From Dactylosporangium siamense (GTDB lineage Bacteria > Actinomycetota > Actinomycetes > Mycobacteriales > Micromonosporaceae), in assembly GCF_016862795.1 (NCBI RefSeq), contig NZ_BONQ01000049.1, positions 21,228 through 85,227 of the forward strand: 64,000 nucleotides of DNA. The letters are read 5' to 3'. Each line of letters begins with the position of its first letter. Positions within the stretch are counted from its first letter, which is position 1. Under the pieces are notes generated by a model. That model saw only the letters and a list, made by a program, of their open reading frames with translations, was not told the origin of the DNA and did not search any database. Below, one piece after another: positions 41,401-49,829 of this stretch. The translations under genes and the position numbers were made by a program.

Positions 41401-43149
41401 GTGCAGATCGTTGAGCACAGCGTCATCGGCACCCGCTCGGCCGTGCTGCGGCTGCGCCGGCCGGGTCATGGACTGCAGTTCGTCGTGTTCCCCATGTTCC
41501 ACGTGGCCAGCCCGGAGTTCTACGCCGCGGTGAGCGAGCGGCTCCGCCGCTGTGACCTGCTCGTGGTCGAGGGTGTCAGCGGCCGTTCGGTGCTCAGCTG
41601 GGCCCTCACGGCCACCTACCGGTTCATGCCGGCCAACCAGCGGTCCGGTCTGGTGGAGGACGGCATCCCGTACACCGAGCTGGGCGTACCGGTGATCAAT
41701 CCGGACGTGACCGCGGGCGAGTTCGGCCAGGACTGGCGGCGGCTGCCGTTGCGGACCCGGCTGCTCGTGTGGCTGGTCATGCCGGTGGTGGCGGTGCTGC
41801 AGTTCTTCGGTGGCCGCCGGAGGTTGCTCGGCCGCGAGATCGAGCTGGACGACCTGTCGGCCGACGCCGCCGACCACGAGCTGACCGAAGAGCTCGACGG
41901 CGTGTTCGGCGGCACCCGCGACGAGCGCCTGCTGGCCGCGCTGTCGGAGATCCATCGGGAGCGTTCGGCCGAGCGGATCGACGTGGCGGTCGTGTACGGC
42001 GCGGCCCACACGGCGGCGATCGTCCACGGCCTGCTCCGGCGGCATGGGTACCGCCCCCGCTCCTCCGAGTGGCTCACGGTCGTGGCGCCCACCGAGCCGG
42101 CGCCGATGCACGCACCGAAGCCGACGCCGGTGCACGCACCGAAGCCGACGACGGTGCACGTGCCGAAGCCTCGAACGGAACCGGAGCCGCAAGCGGAACC
42201 GGACAGAGCGCCGGCGCGCCCCGAGGCGACCGATGCCCGCTCGGAGCTCGTGCAGGTCGCCCTGGCGCGCCGGATGGCGGTCGCCGAGCCGGCCGCCTAC
42301 CGGCCGAAGCTGGCCCATGCGCTCGACGTCCTGGCGCTCCGGCTGGGCGACCTGGGCCACCGCGAGGAGGCCCTGAGCGCCGCAGACGAGGCCGTGGACA
42401 TCTTCGAGGAGCTGGACGAGCTGCACCCCGGCACGTACCGCACCGCGCTGGGGATCGCGACCAGCAACTTCGCGCTGCAACTGGACCGGATCGGCCGCCG
42501 CGAGGACGCCCTGGCCGTCGACGAGCAGGCGGTCGAGCTGCTGCGCTCGGCGGACCGCAACGACCCCGGCCGGCGCGCCGACGGACTTGGCCACGCGCTG
42601 ACCAACCTGGCCGTCAGCCTGGCCCACTTCGACCGGGACGACGAGGCCCTCGCCGTCGCCCGGGAGGCGGTCGAGCTGCACCAGGCGGCCGGTCACCGGC
42701 CGGCCGCCTACAGCCGGGCGCTGGTCATCCTCGCCGAGCGGCTGTCCGACGTCGGCGCGTCCGACGAGGCGCTCGCCACCGCCGTCCGCGCCACGTCCGC
42801 GGCCCGTGGCGCGACGCCGACCGAACTGGCCGCCGCCCTGCGCAAGAAGTCGGTGCTGCTGCTGCGCCGCTTCGCACGGGCCGGCGAGGCGCTGGCCGCG
42901 GCCGAGGAGGCGCTGGCGCTGCAACGCCGGACGGGGCCACCCGACAGCGAGGAGCTGGCCTGGTCGCTGCGGTACACGGCCGAGGCGCTGCACGCCCTCG
43001 ACCGCTCGGAAGAGGCGGTGGCCCTCGACGAGGAGGCGCTGCCCATCTGGCGGTCGCTGGCCGAGCGGTACCCGGCCGCCCACGAGGCCGCACTGGCCGA
43101 CGCGCTCGCCGTCCACGCCGAGCACCGCCGCGCGCTCCATCAGTCGTAG
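41401..43149 (+). CDS. TraB-like N-terminal domain fused to TPR repeats
   Basis: 582 aa. Residues 1-230 resemble the TraB/PrgY-type family: FPMFHVASPEFYAAVSERLRRCDLLVVEG and late VAVVYGAAHTAAIVHGLLR; a membrane-embedded segment is around 120-150 (LLVWLVMPVVAVLQFFGG). A Pro/Lys-rich linker (about 235-262) is coded by a 24-bp tandem repeat. Residues 270-580 are TPR-like pairs (ALDVLALRLGDLGHREEALSAADEAV, LGIATSNFALQLDRIGRREDALAV, ALTNLAVSLAHFDRDDEALAVAREAV and others). I know no such fusion; a peptide- or protease-related TraB activity tied to TPR-mediated binding is possible. Confidence 0.8.
   Translation: MQIVEHSVIGTRSAVLRLRRPGHGLQFVVFPMFHVASPEFYAAVSERLRRCDLLVVEGVSGRSVLSWALTATYRFMPANQRSGLVEDGIPYTELGVPVINPDVTAGEFGQDWRRLPLRTRLLVWLVMPVVAVLQFFGGRRRLLGREIELDDLSADAADHELTEELDGVFGGTRDERLLAALSEIHRERSAERIDVAVVYGAAHTAAIVHGLLRRHGYRPRSSEWLTVVAPTEPAPMHAPKPTPVHAPKPTTVHVPKPRTEPEPQAEPDRAPARPEATDARSELVQVALARRMAVAEPAAYRPKLAHALDVLALRLGDLGHREEALSAADEAVDIFEELDELHPGTYRTALGIATSNFALQLDRIGRREDALAVDEQAVELLRSADRNDPGRRADGLGHALTNLAVSLAHFDRDDEALAVAREAVELHQAAGHRPAAYSRALVILAERLSDVGASDEALATAVRATSAARGATPTELAAALRKKSVLLLRRFARAGEALAAAEEALALQRRTGPPDSEELAWSLRYTAEALHALDRSEEAVALDEEALPIWRSLAERYPAAHEAALADALAVHAEHRRALHQS
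42106..42170 (+). repeat. 24-bp tandem repeat coding the linker of the TraB-TPR protein
   Basis: Units at 42106-42129 and 42130-42153, plus a partial third (42154-42170), each near GTGCACGCACCGAAGCCGAC. Encodes a HAPKPTPV-type linker. Confidence 0.85.
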
Positions 43150-43276
43150 CGGGAATGTGACCCCGGAAACACGCTGGAAACAAGCACGTTCACCGGCTGA
43201 AACGCGCGGCCGCGACGCTGCATGCCACGCGATCAACGGCGATCACGGACCACATCGCGAAGGGGAGGGGTCCGGG

Positions 43277-44539
43277 ATGCCGGAGGGGTTCAGCGCGGGC
43301 GACACCGCCTGGCTGCTGGTGAGTGCGGCGCTGGTGCTGCTGATGGTGCCGGGCCTGGCGCTCTTCTACGGCGGCATGGTGCGCATCAAGAGCGCGCTCA
43401 ACATGCTCATGATGTCCTTCGCCTGCCTCGCGGTGGTCACCGTCGTGTGGGTCGTCGCCGGGTACTCCCTGGCGTTCGGCGAGGACAGCGCCGGCGGCCT
43501 GATCGGTTCCCTCGAACACGCCGGGATGGCCGGCATCGGCCCCCGTGACCTGACCGGCTCCGTGCCCACCATGGCGTTCGCGGGCTTCCAGCTGATGTTC
43601 GCCATCATCACCGCCGCCCTGCTCAGTGGGGCGATCGCCGACCGCGCGAAGTTCGGCGCCTGGATCGGTTTCGTGGCGATCTGGGTGTTGGTGGTGTACG
43701 TCCCGATCGCGCACTGGGTCTTCGGCGGCGGATGGATCGCCACCCACCTGCGCATCCTCGACCTCGCCGGCGGCACCGTGGTCGAGGTCAACTCCGGTGC
43801 GTCGGCCCTTGCCCTCGCCCTGGTGCTCGGGCCCCGGCTCGGCTTCCGCACCGAGGCGATGCGGCCGCACAGCCTGCCGCTGGTCATCCTCGGCGCCGGC
43901 CTGCTGTGGTTCGGCTGGTTCGGCTTCAACGCCGGCTCGGCGCTGACCACCGGCGGGGTCGCCTCGACCGCGTTCTTCAACACCCAGGTGGCCGGCGCCG
44001 CCGCGGTCGGCGGCTGGCTCATCGTCGAACGCTGGCGCGACGGCCACCCGACCACCCTCGGCGCCGCCTCCGGAGCCGTCGCCGGCCTGGTCGGGATCAC
44101 CCCTTCCTGCGGCGCCGTCAACCCCCTCGGCGCCCTCGCCATCGGCGCCGTCGCCGGCGTGGTCTGCTGCTACGCCGTCGGCCTCAAGTACAAGCTGGGC
44201 TACGACGACTCCCTCGACGTCGTCGGCGTCCACGGCGTCGGCGGCCTCATCGGCATGGTGCTCATCGGCGTCCTCGCCACCGCCACGGTCACCGGCGGTG
44301 ACCGCGGCCTGGTCTTCGGCGGCGGCCTGGACCTGCTTGGCCGGCAGGCCCTGGCGGTGCTGGTGGTCGCGGTGTACGCGTTCGCCGTCACCTGGGTGGT
44401 CGCGAAGGTCATCGACCGCACGGTCGGCTTCCGGGTCAGCCCGGAGCACGAGCGCGGCGGCCTCGACCTCGTCATCCACGCCGAGAGCGCCTACGAGCAG
44501 CACGCCAGCACCGGCGGCCGGGTCAGCCACCTCGCGTGA
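43277..44539 (+). CDS. amt: ammonium transporter (Amt/Mep)
   Basis: 420 aa from ATG 43277. Eleven TM helices and Amt signatures: DTAWLLVSAALVLLMVPGLALFYGGMVR, WVFGGGW, GFNAGSALTTGG and VVGVHGVGGLIGM. The second twin His is present in DVVGVHGVGG, but the first is Glu170 in AGGTVVEVNSGAS, where Escherichia coli AmtB has His168. Such Glu variants are known in fungal Mep1/Mep3. No glnK or glnD gene follows, unlike the usual glnK-amt pair, so PII regulation by a linked gene is absent. Moves ammonium/ammonia across the membrane. Confidence 0.94.
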   Translation: MPEGFSAGDTAWLLVSAALVLLMVPGLALFYGGMVRIKSALNMLMMSFACLAVVTVVWVVAGYSLAFGEDSAGGLIGSLEHAGMAGIGPRDLTGSVPTMAFAGFQLMFAIITAALLSGAIADRAKFGAWIGFVAIWVLVVYVPIAHWVFGGGWIATHLRILDLAGGTVVEVNSGASALALALVLGPRLGFRTEAMRPHSLPLVILGAGLLWFGWFGFNAGSALTTGGVASTAFFNTQVAGAAAVGGWLIVERWRDGHPTTLGAASGAVAGLVGITPSCGAVNPLGALAIGAVAGVVCCYAVGLKYKLGYDDSLDVVGVHGVGGLIGMVLIGVLATATVTGGDRGLVFGGGLDLLGRQALAVLVVAVYAFAVTWVVAKVIDRTVGFRVSPEHERGGLDLVIHAESAYEQHASTGGRVSHLA

Positions 44540-44576
44540 TCGGCAAGGTGGCCGCGGACGTGCGTACCATCTCGAC

Positions 44577-45263
44577 ATGAGTTTCGATCTTGGAGTGTGG
44601 AAGGCCGGCGACACGCCAGTGTCAGTGGAGGAGGCCACCGCCCGCTACCACGATCTCTGCGACGCGCCGGGGGACGACCTCGTCCCCGGGGTCGAGGTCG
44701 CCGCCCTCGTCGCGGACGTTGCCGCGCACCTGGAGCAGGCGGGCCTCGCGGTCGACGGCGAGGTGTGGTCGGCGACGCCCAGTATCGGACCGGATCACGC
44801 GGTCATGACGATGCCCTGGCGCTCCGCGTCCGTGGCCGTCGCGTTCGTCCCCGGCCTGGCGGTGGCGCGCGGCTTCGTCTGCTACGACCCCCAGAACGAC
44901 AGGGTGCACCAGCACGCCGCGGCGGCACCGCATACCGGTCCGTCGCTCCAGCGCTCCGACGGGACCCGGATCGACGATCCCGACGACGAGACGATCGAGC
45001 GGACGGTCCTCACGTTGTCCCGCGAGCGCTGGTTCGCGATCCTGCACACGGCCGACGAGGGGACGTACTTCCAGGTCGGCTACGGCGACCAGGCGGCCGC
45101 CCCGCCGGGGCAGTACGCCGTCGAGCACCGCGACGGATCCCCGGACCGGCACCGGCGGGCGGTCACCCCGGACCGGCGGGCGGTCGCACAGGCGATGCGC
45201 GAGTTCCGGGACGGCAACGGCAACTGGGAGAAGCGCTTCTCCTGGCGGAGCATTCAGCTGTAG
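44577..45263 (+). CDS. hypothetical protein, possible Imm1-like C-terminal half
   Basis: 228 aa starting MSFDLGVWKAGDTPVSVEEA, a start shared by many unnamed actinobacterial proteins. Residues 1-120 form an acidic, alanine-rich N-terminal half with no clear motif. The C-terminal half (WFAILHTADEGTYFQVGYGD, APPGQYAVEHRDGSPDRHRRAV, NWEKRFSWRSIQL) resembles Imm1-type immunity proteins. No toxin gene is adjacent; a NADAR gene follows 59 bp later. Confidence 0.6.
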   Translation: MSFDLGVWKAGDTPVSVEEATARYHDLCDAPGDDLVPGVEVAALVADVAAHLEQAGLAVDGEVWSATPSIGPDHAVMTMPWRSASVAVAFVPGLAVARGFVCYDPQNDRVHQHAAAAPHTGPSLQRSDGTRIDDPDDETIERTVLTLSRERWFAILHTADEGTYFQVGYGDQAAAPPGQYAVEHRDGSPDRHRRAVTPDRRAVAQAMREFRDGNGNWEKRFSWRSIQL

Positions 45264-45322
45264 TCCCACAACCCGACGGATCCACGGTTGCCCGGAGCCA
45301 CTGGTACACCCGCGAGGTTCTC

Positions 45323-45805
45323 ATGACGATCTACTTCTACGGCGCCGACGAAGTCCCTTACGGATGCTTCTCGAACTTCTCCGATCACGGGTTCGACCTC
45401 GACGGGGTCTGGTGGCCAGCCTCGGAGCACTACTTCCAGGCGCAGAAATTCAAGGGCACTCGTCACGCGGATCTCATCCGGCGTGCTCGCACACCGCTGC
45501 GGGCGGCGGAGCTGGGCCGTGACTCATCCAAACCTCTGCGGAGGGACTGGGAACGGGTCAAGGACGACGTGATGCGCCGTGCGGTGGTAACCAAGTTCCG
45601 CGCGCATGCCGATATCCGTGACATTCTGCTGTCCACCGGTGACGAAGAGATCGTCGAGGACACCACCACCGATCACTACTGGGGTCGGGGCAGGACCGGG
45701 AACGGCAAGAACATGCTCGGGCGGATTCTGGTGCGCACCCGCAGCCAGCTGCACGCCGAGCTCGCCGAAGCTCTCGACAGCGATGGCCGCCGCCCGAGGC
45801 GGTGA
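45323..45805 (+). CDS. NADAR-domain protein (YbiA-like N-glycosidase)
   Basis: 160 aa from ATG 45323. Family signatures: YGCFSNFSDHGFDLDGVWWPASEHYFQAQKF with Glu in SEHYFQ, then HYWGRGRTGNGKNMLGRIL. NADAR proteins cleave N-glycosidic bonds of riboflavin intermediates or of ADP-ribosylated guanine, the latter reversing DarT2-type toxins. No darT is adjacent here, so a metabolic role or an orphan antitoxin are both possible. Confidence 0.88.
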   Translation: MTIYFYGADEVPYGCFSNFSDHGFDLDGVWWPASEHYFQAQKFKGTRHADLIRRARTPLRAAELGRDSSKPLRRDWERVKDDVMRRAVVTKFRAHADIRDILLSTGDEEIVEDTTTDHYWGRGRTGNGKNMLGRILVRTRSQLHAELAEALDSDGRRPRR

Positions 45806-45845
45806 TCCGGGAACGGTGACACCCCGGCGGGCCGGGCGCGCTGAC

Positions 45846-46169
45846 CTACCAGGCGGCCCGCAACGCCGCCGCGACCTGGGCGACATCCAGGTCGACGACG
45901 ACCTGGTCGCCGTCCCACTTGCCGCGCTCGCTGATTGCCAGGCCGATCAGGGCCAGATCGGCGGCATCGCCACGCAGTTCGCACTCTTCGCGGCTCTCTT
46001 CGCCGACCTCGTCCGTTTCGTCGCGGTCCCAGGCGGCGACCGCCGACTCCGCCAGAGATCGGGTCAACCGCACGCTGACCCGGCCGACCTGGCGATCCAA
46101 GTCGACACCGATTGCCCGCAGCACGGTCCGGTCTTCCTGATATCGCAGGTACGGCTCACGGTCGTCCAC
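45846..46169 (-). CDS. hypothetical acidic protein
   Basis: 107 aa from GTG 46169. A short helical/strand protein with RQVGRVSVRLTRSLAESAVAAWDRDETDEVGEE, and a Cys in EECELRGDAADL, ending GDQVVVDLDVAQVAAALRAAW. No domain known. Its coding appearance (regular third-base GC) supports a real gene; function unknown. Confidence 0.55.
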   Translation of the reverse strand: MDDREPYLRYQEDRTVLRAIGVDLDRQVGRVSVRLTRSLAESAVAAWDRDETDEVGEESREECELRGDAADLALIGLAISERGKWDGDQVVVDLDVAQVAAALRAAW

Positions 46170-46201
46170 GGGCCGAGGCTACGGGCCGCAGCAACAAGGA
46201 T

Positions 46202-46678
46202 CTAGCGCAATGCGTCGATCCTGGAACGGGTGTCTGCCGGGGACGAGGGGTGCAGGCGGACGACGTCGGCGCGGACGTCGGCCACGGTCTTGGCGGTCAG
46301 TTCGCGCCGCCAGGCCAGGTCGGCCACCCGCATCGCCTGGGCGAACGCGCAGGACTGCCGGTAGTCGACGCCGGCGTGGGAGCCGGGGCCCTTGGTGAGG
46401 ATCTGGTCGCAGCGCAGCAGCTCCTCGGGTCCCTCGATCGCGGTCACGATGTCCAGCAGCGAGATCGTCTCCGGGGGTCGGGCCAGCTGGAAGCCGCCGC
46501 GCGGCCCCGGGACCGACGTCAGGATCCCGGCCCGGACCAGGGCCTGGAGCTGCTTGTTCAGGTACGCCGGAGGCAGCTCGTAGAACGCCGCGAGCACCCC
46601 GGCCGGTGCCGGAGCGTCCACCCAGGTCAGGTTCAGGCAGGTGTGGAGGGCCCATTCGACGCCCTGGCTCATCCGCAT
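46202..46678 (-). CDS. Rrf2-family transcriptional regulator
   Basis: 158 aa from ATG 46678 (MRMSQGVEWALHTCLNL). The winged HTH with the typical VLAAFYELPPAYLNKQLQALVRAGILTSVPGPRGGFQLARPPETISLLDIVTAIEGPE is clear. Cys are at CLNLTW, LLRCDQIL and QSCAF; this is not the usual Fe-S spacing, so redox sensing is unproven. Divergent from a cupin gene, with two matching operators between them, the first only 3-4 bp from this start. Confidence 0.9.
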   Translation of the reverse strand: MRMSQGVEWALHTCLNLTWVDAPAPAGVLAAFYELPPAYLNKQLQALVRAGILTSVPGPRGGFQLARPPETISLLDIVTAIEGPEELLRCDQILTKGPGSHAGVDYRQSCAFAQAMRVADLAWRRELTAKTVADVRADVVRLHPSSPADTRSRIDALR

Positions 46679-46680
46679 AA

Positions 46681-46703
46681 TCCTGGACTTTACATGTCCA
46701 GAA
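46681..46703. promoter_or_regulatory. Rrf2 operator, copy 1
   Basis: CTGGAC (46683-46688) and GTCCAG (46696-46701) with 7 bp between. On the minus strand a -10-like TAAAGT lies inside the dyad, 8 nt from the Rrf2 ATG, so the transcript may be leaderless and the operator would cover its -10. Confidence 0.7.
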
Positions 46704-46739
46704 CCTGTGACGTGGGCCATGATCGGTAGCGGCCGTAGA

Positions 46740-46762
46740 TCCTGGACATCTAGTATCCAGGA
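46740..46762. promoter_or_regulatory. Rrf2 operator, copy 2
   Basis: TCCTGGA (46740-46746) and TCCAGGA (46756-46762), a near-copy of copy 1 on the same 19-bp CTGGAC-N7-RTCCAG core. A -10-like TAGTAT (46751-46756) is inside it and the cupin ATG (46763) abuts its right edge, suggesting a leaderless mRNA repressed by steric block. Confidence 0.72.
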
Positions 46763-47266
46763 ATGACAACGAACGCCATCACACTGGTCCGCGCGGACAA
46801 GGCCGAGGTTCTCGACAGCGACCCGGCGAGCGTCATCACGCTGCTGCTGGACCCCGAGCACACCGGCGGCGCCCTCACCGCCAACCGGACGCTGCTCAAG
46901 CACGGCACCGACGGCGCGCCGCCGCACCTGCACACCCGCTCCGGCGAGCTGTTCTTCGTCCTCGACGGCGCGCTCGAGCTGCTCGTCGGTGACGAGCTGC
47001 ACACCCTGCACCGGGGTGACACGCTGTTCGTGCCGCCGAACACCCCGCACGCGTTCGCTCCCGCCGACGGCCGCGACGCCGACTTCCTCGTCGTGATCAC
47101 GCCGGGCAAGCCGCGGTTCGACTACTACCGGCTGCTCGACCAGGTGCACCGGGGCGAGGCCACCTGGCAGCAGGTCGGGGAGACCCAGGACCGTTACGAC
47201 AACCACTATGTGGACAGCCCGGTCTGGGCGAGCCGGCGCTCAGCCGTCCAGCAGGGCGATCGTTGA
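46763..47266 (+). CDS. cupin-domain protein under Rrf2 control
   Basis: 167 aa. A cupin_2 core is visible: APPHLHTRSGELFFVLDGALELLVGDELHTLHRGDTLFVPPNTPHAFAPADG with the metal ligands His, His, Glu and later His. The extended C-terminus (FDYYRLLDQVHRGEAT) is basic and aromatic. The ATG directly abuts the Rrf2 operator. Possible roles are a metal-dependent dioxygenase, or an isomerase, responding to the signal of the regulator. Overlaps the convergent ankyrin gene by 27 bp. Confidence 0.9.
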   Translation: MTTNAITLVRADKAEVLDSDPASVITLLLDPEHTGGALTANRTLLKHGTDGAPPHLHTRSGELFFVLDGALELLVGDELHTLHRGDTLFVPPNTPHAFAPADGRDADFLVVITPGKPRFDYYRLLDQVHRGEATWQQVGETQDRYDNHYVDSPVWASRRSAVQQGDR

Positions 47267-48736
47267 CGGGTTCCGGGAGAGTTCGGCGGGGCGTTCGCCC
47301 TGGTCGTTCGTCGCCCGCGGGTCGGCGCCGGCGCGCAGCAGCGCCGCGATGAGGTCGGTGCCGGCCTCGGGGTGGGCCAGCGCGGTGTGCAGGGGCGTCG
47401 CGCCGGATCGCGTCCGCGCGTTGACGTCCAGGCCGAGCGCGAGCAGCCGGGGCAGCACCCGCGCATGGTCGAGCGAGCGCAGCGCGTGCATGAGCGTGGC
47501 GCCGTTGCGCTCGACGGCCGGCGGGAGTCCCGCGTCGAGCAGCCGCAGGACGCCGTCGGTGTCGCCGTGGTGGACCCGCATCCAGAGCTCGTCGTGCAGG
47601 TGCTGCACCGGCGGGGGCAGCATCCGGAGGCCCTGGCCGCCGGCCTGCCAGTGCAGCAGCGCGTCGGCGCAGCCGTCGATGGGACCGCCCAGCGCGGCCA
47701 GCACCGTCTCGCGCGCCACGTGCCCCGGCTCATGGTCCAGCGGGTGCCAGCGCCCGTCGCGGGCGGCCAGCCGGTGGGTCCGCCCGCCGCAGTCGATCGT
47801 CACGACGGCGGGCACGGGCGGGACCCACGGCCGCCTGGTCTGGGTCCGGCCGGGCAGGAGGCCGGCGTGGACGAGCGGGTGCAGCGCGTCCGGGTCGAGG
47901 AGGCCGTGACGCACGAGCTCGGCGTCGAGCGGCTCCTGCCAGTCCGAGAGCTGCAGCAGCGGCACGTTCGGCGGCCGGTCCCGCAGCTCCGGCGTGGCGA
48001 TGACGGTCGGACGGGCCCGGAGGTCGAGCCAGCCCTCACCGAGGTCGACCATCCCGGCGTCGCTGCGGTGGCGTGCCAGCAGGGCGAGGGCGGCGGGCAC
48101 CAGTCGCGACCAGACCAGCGGATAGCCGGCCAGGCTGTACTGCGACGTCGGCTCTGCCAGGGCCGTCGCGTCGATCCCCGCGGCCGCGGCGGCCTCGCGT
48201 TGCCGGCCGGTCGTGTGCGGGCAGACCGCGTCGGTGCCGACCGGCTCCGGTCCGCACAGGGTGTGCAGCAGCGGCGCCTGACGGACGTCCCACAGGTGCC
48301 GGTCGATCAGCGGCGCGCCGCGGGAGACGCCGACGCGGAGGCGGAACGGCCGCCGGTGCCCTTGCCTGGCGCCCTGGACGAGGTGGAGGCCGGCGCCGCC
48401 GGCGAGCCGGGTCATCGGCACCGGTTCGCTGCTGGCGGACCAGGAGTAGTGCCGGTCGAGTGGTTCGTGCCAGCGCAGCAGGTCCGGCGCCAGGTGCCGC
48501 AGGTCGTCCTCGATCATGGCGGCGACCTGCGCGCCGTGCTCCCGCTCGACGGCGCGCAGGTCGATGTCCGGCGTCACGTGCGCGGCGGCGCAGGCACCCT
48601 GCCAGTCCCCGGAGAGCCGGCACCCGGTCGCCGCGTCGATCATCGCCGTCGGCACGGCGTACCGACGGTGCAGCAGCCACGTCCGCACGGTGTTCGGGCC
48701 GGGCGGCATCGACGACATCTGACGCGCTATGGCCAT
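47240..48736 (-). CDS. ankyrin-repeat protein with long unassigned N-terminal part
   Basis: 498 aa if ATG 48736 is used; in-frame ATGs at 48718 and 48709 are alternatives, and no strong ribosome site marks any. Residues 1-370 (MIDAATGCRLSGDWQGACAAAHV, YSWSASSEPVPMTRLAGG, VWSRLVPAALALLARH) match no domain I know but read as a regular protein with DWRRAC-like helix entries. The C-terminal ~130 residues are ankyrin-like: GDTDGVLRLLDAGLPPAVERNGATLMHALRS, LLALGLDVNARTRSGATPLHTALAHPEAGTDLIAALLRAGADPRATNDQGERPAELS. The N-terminal part suggests a larger ligand-binding or toxin-like domain; no evidence for a partner. Confidence 0.75.
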   Translation of the reverse strand: MAIARQMSSMPPGPNTVRTWLLHRRYAVPTAMIDAATGCRLSGDWQGACAAAHVTPDIDLRAVEREHGAQVAAMIEDDLRHLAPDLLRWHEPLDRHYSWSASSEPVPMTRLAGGAGLHLVQGARQGHRRPFRLRVGVSRGAPLIDRHLWDVRQAPLLHTLCGPEPVGTDAVCPHTTGRQREAAAAAGIDATALAEPTSQYSLAGYPLVWSRLVPAALALLARHRSDAGMVDLGEGWLDLRARPTVIATPELRDRPPNVPLLQLSDWQEPLDAELVRHGLLDPDALHPLVHAGLLPGRTQTRRPWVPPVPAVVTIDCGGRTHRLAARDGRWHPLDHEPGHVARETVLAALGGPIDGCADALLHWQAGGQGLRMLPPPVQHLHDELWMRVHHGDTDGVLRLLDAGLPPAVERNGATLMHALRSLDHARVLPRLLALGLDVNARTRSGATPLHTALAHPEAGTDLIAALLRAGADPRATNDQGERPAELSRNPSTIALLDG

Positions 48737-48803
48737 GATCGTAGCGGCCGGCGACGCGGTGTAGTTTTCGCTGGGAGTACCCGAGCCAACTCGAAGGACG
48801 AAC

Positions 48804-49829
48804 GTGAGCACTCTGCCCAACGCGCGCACCGCCGACCCGCAGGACGCCCCGCCGATCAAGTGGGGCATCATCGCGCCCGGATGGATCGCGGGCCAGTTCG
48901 CCGCCGCCGTCCACCGCCACTCGAAGTCCAAGGTGGTCGCGGTCGGCTCCAGCTCCGCGGAGCGCGCCCAGGAGTTCGCCGCGCGGCACGGGGTCGCCCG
49001 CGCCTACGGCTCCTACGAGCAGCTCGTCGCCGACGGTGACATCGACGCGGTCTACGTCGCGTCGCCGCACAGCCACCACTACGAGCAGACCCGCCTGGCG
49101 CTGTCCGCCGGCAAGCCGGTCCTGGTCGAGAAGGCCTTCACGCAGAACGCCGCGCAGGCGTCGGAGCTCATCGAGCTGGCCCGCACCTCGGGGCTGCTGC
49201 TGATGGAGGCCATGTGGAGCCGCTTCCTGCCGCACTACGACATCGTGCGCCAGCTGCTCGCCGACGGCGCGCTCGGCGACGTGCAGACGGTGATCGGCGA
49301 CCACGGCCAGCACTTCGACCTGGCCCCGACGCACCGGCTGCTCAACCCGGCCCTCGCCGGCGGTGCCCTGCTGGACCTCGGCATCTACCCGATCTCGTTC
49401 ACGTCCTTCGTCCTCGGCGCACCCGAGGAGATCCAGGCGACCGGCACCATGACCGACACCGGCGTCGACGCCCAGGTGTCCGCGGTGCTGCGGACCGGCC
49501 GCGCGCACGGGATCATCTCCACCACCCAGACCTCGGCGACGCCGACCACGGCCAGCGTCTCCGGCACCGCGGCCCGCATCGAGCTCGCGGGCCCCTTCTA
49601 CCAGCCGCAGTCGGTGCGCTTCACGGACCTGACCGGCGACACGCAGCAGAGCGCGCCGGGCACCGTCGCCGGCCACGAGGGCCTCGTCTACCAGGCGACG
49701 CACTTCGCGGACCTGCTGGCGGCGGGTGCCACCGAGTCACCGCTGCTGCCGCTGAGCGAAACCCTGTCGATCATGCGGACGATGGATGAGATCCGCCGCC
49801 AGATCGGGCTCGTGTACCCCAACGAATGA
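48804..49829 (+). CDS. Gfo/Idh/MocA family oxidoreductase
   Basis: 341 aa from GTG 48804, with GAAGGACG upstream. NAD(P) Rossmann motif IKWGIIAPGWIAGQFAAAVHRH, AVYVASPHSHHYEQTRLALSAGKPVLVEKAF (the family EKP-like motif reads EKA), then MEAMWSRFLPHY and GGALLDLGIYPISF. Likely a sugar or inositol derivative dehydrogenase; the second half has the usual beta-sheet domain. Divergent from the ankyrin gene. The EKP to EKA change (Pro to Ala) next to the catalytic Lys is mildly unusual. Confidence 0.92.
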   Translation: MSTLPNARTADPQDAPPIKWGIIAPGWIAGQFAAAVHRHSKSKVVAVGSSSAERAQEFAARHGVARAYGSYEQLVADGDIDAVYVASPHSHHYEQTRLALSAGKPVLVEKAFTQNAAQASELIELARTSGLLLMEAMWSRFLPHYDIVRQLLADGALGDVQTVIGDHGQHFDLAPTHRLLNPALAGGALLDLGIYPISFTSFVLGAPEEIQATGTMTDTGVDAQVSAVLRTGRAHGIISTTQTSATPTTASVSGTAARIELAGPFYQPQSVRFTDLTGDTQQSAPGTVAGHEGLVYQATHFADLLAAGATESPLLPLSETLSIMRTMDEIRRQIGLVYPNE

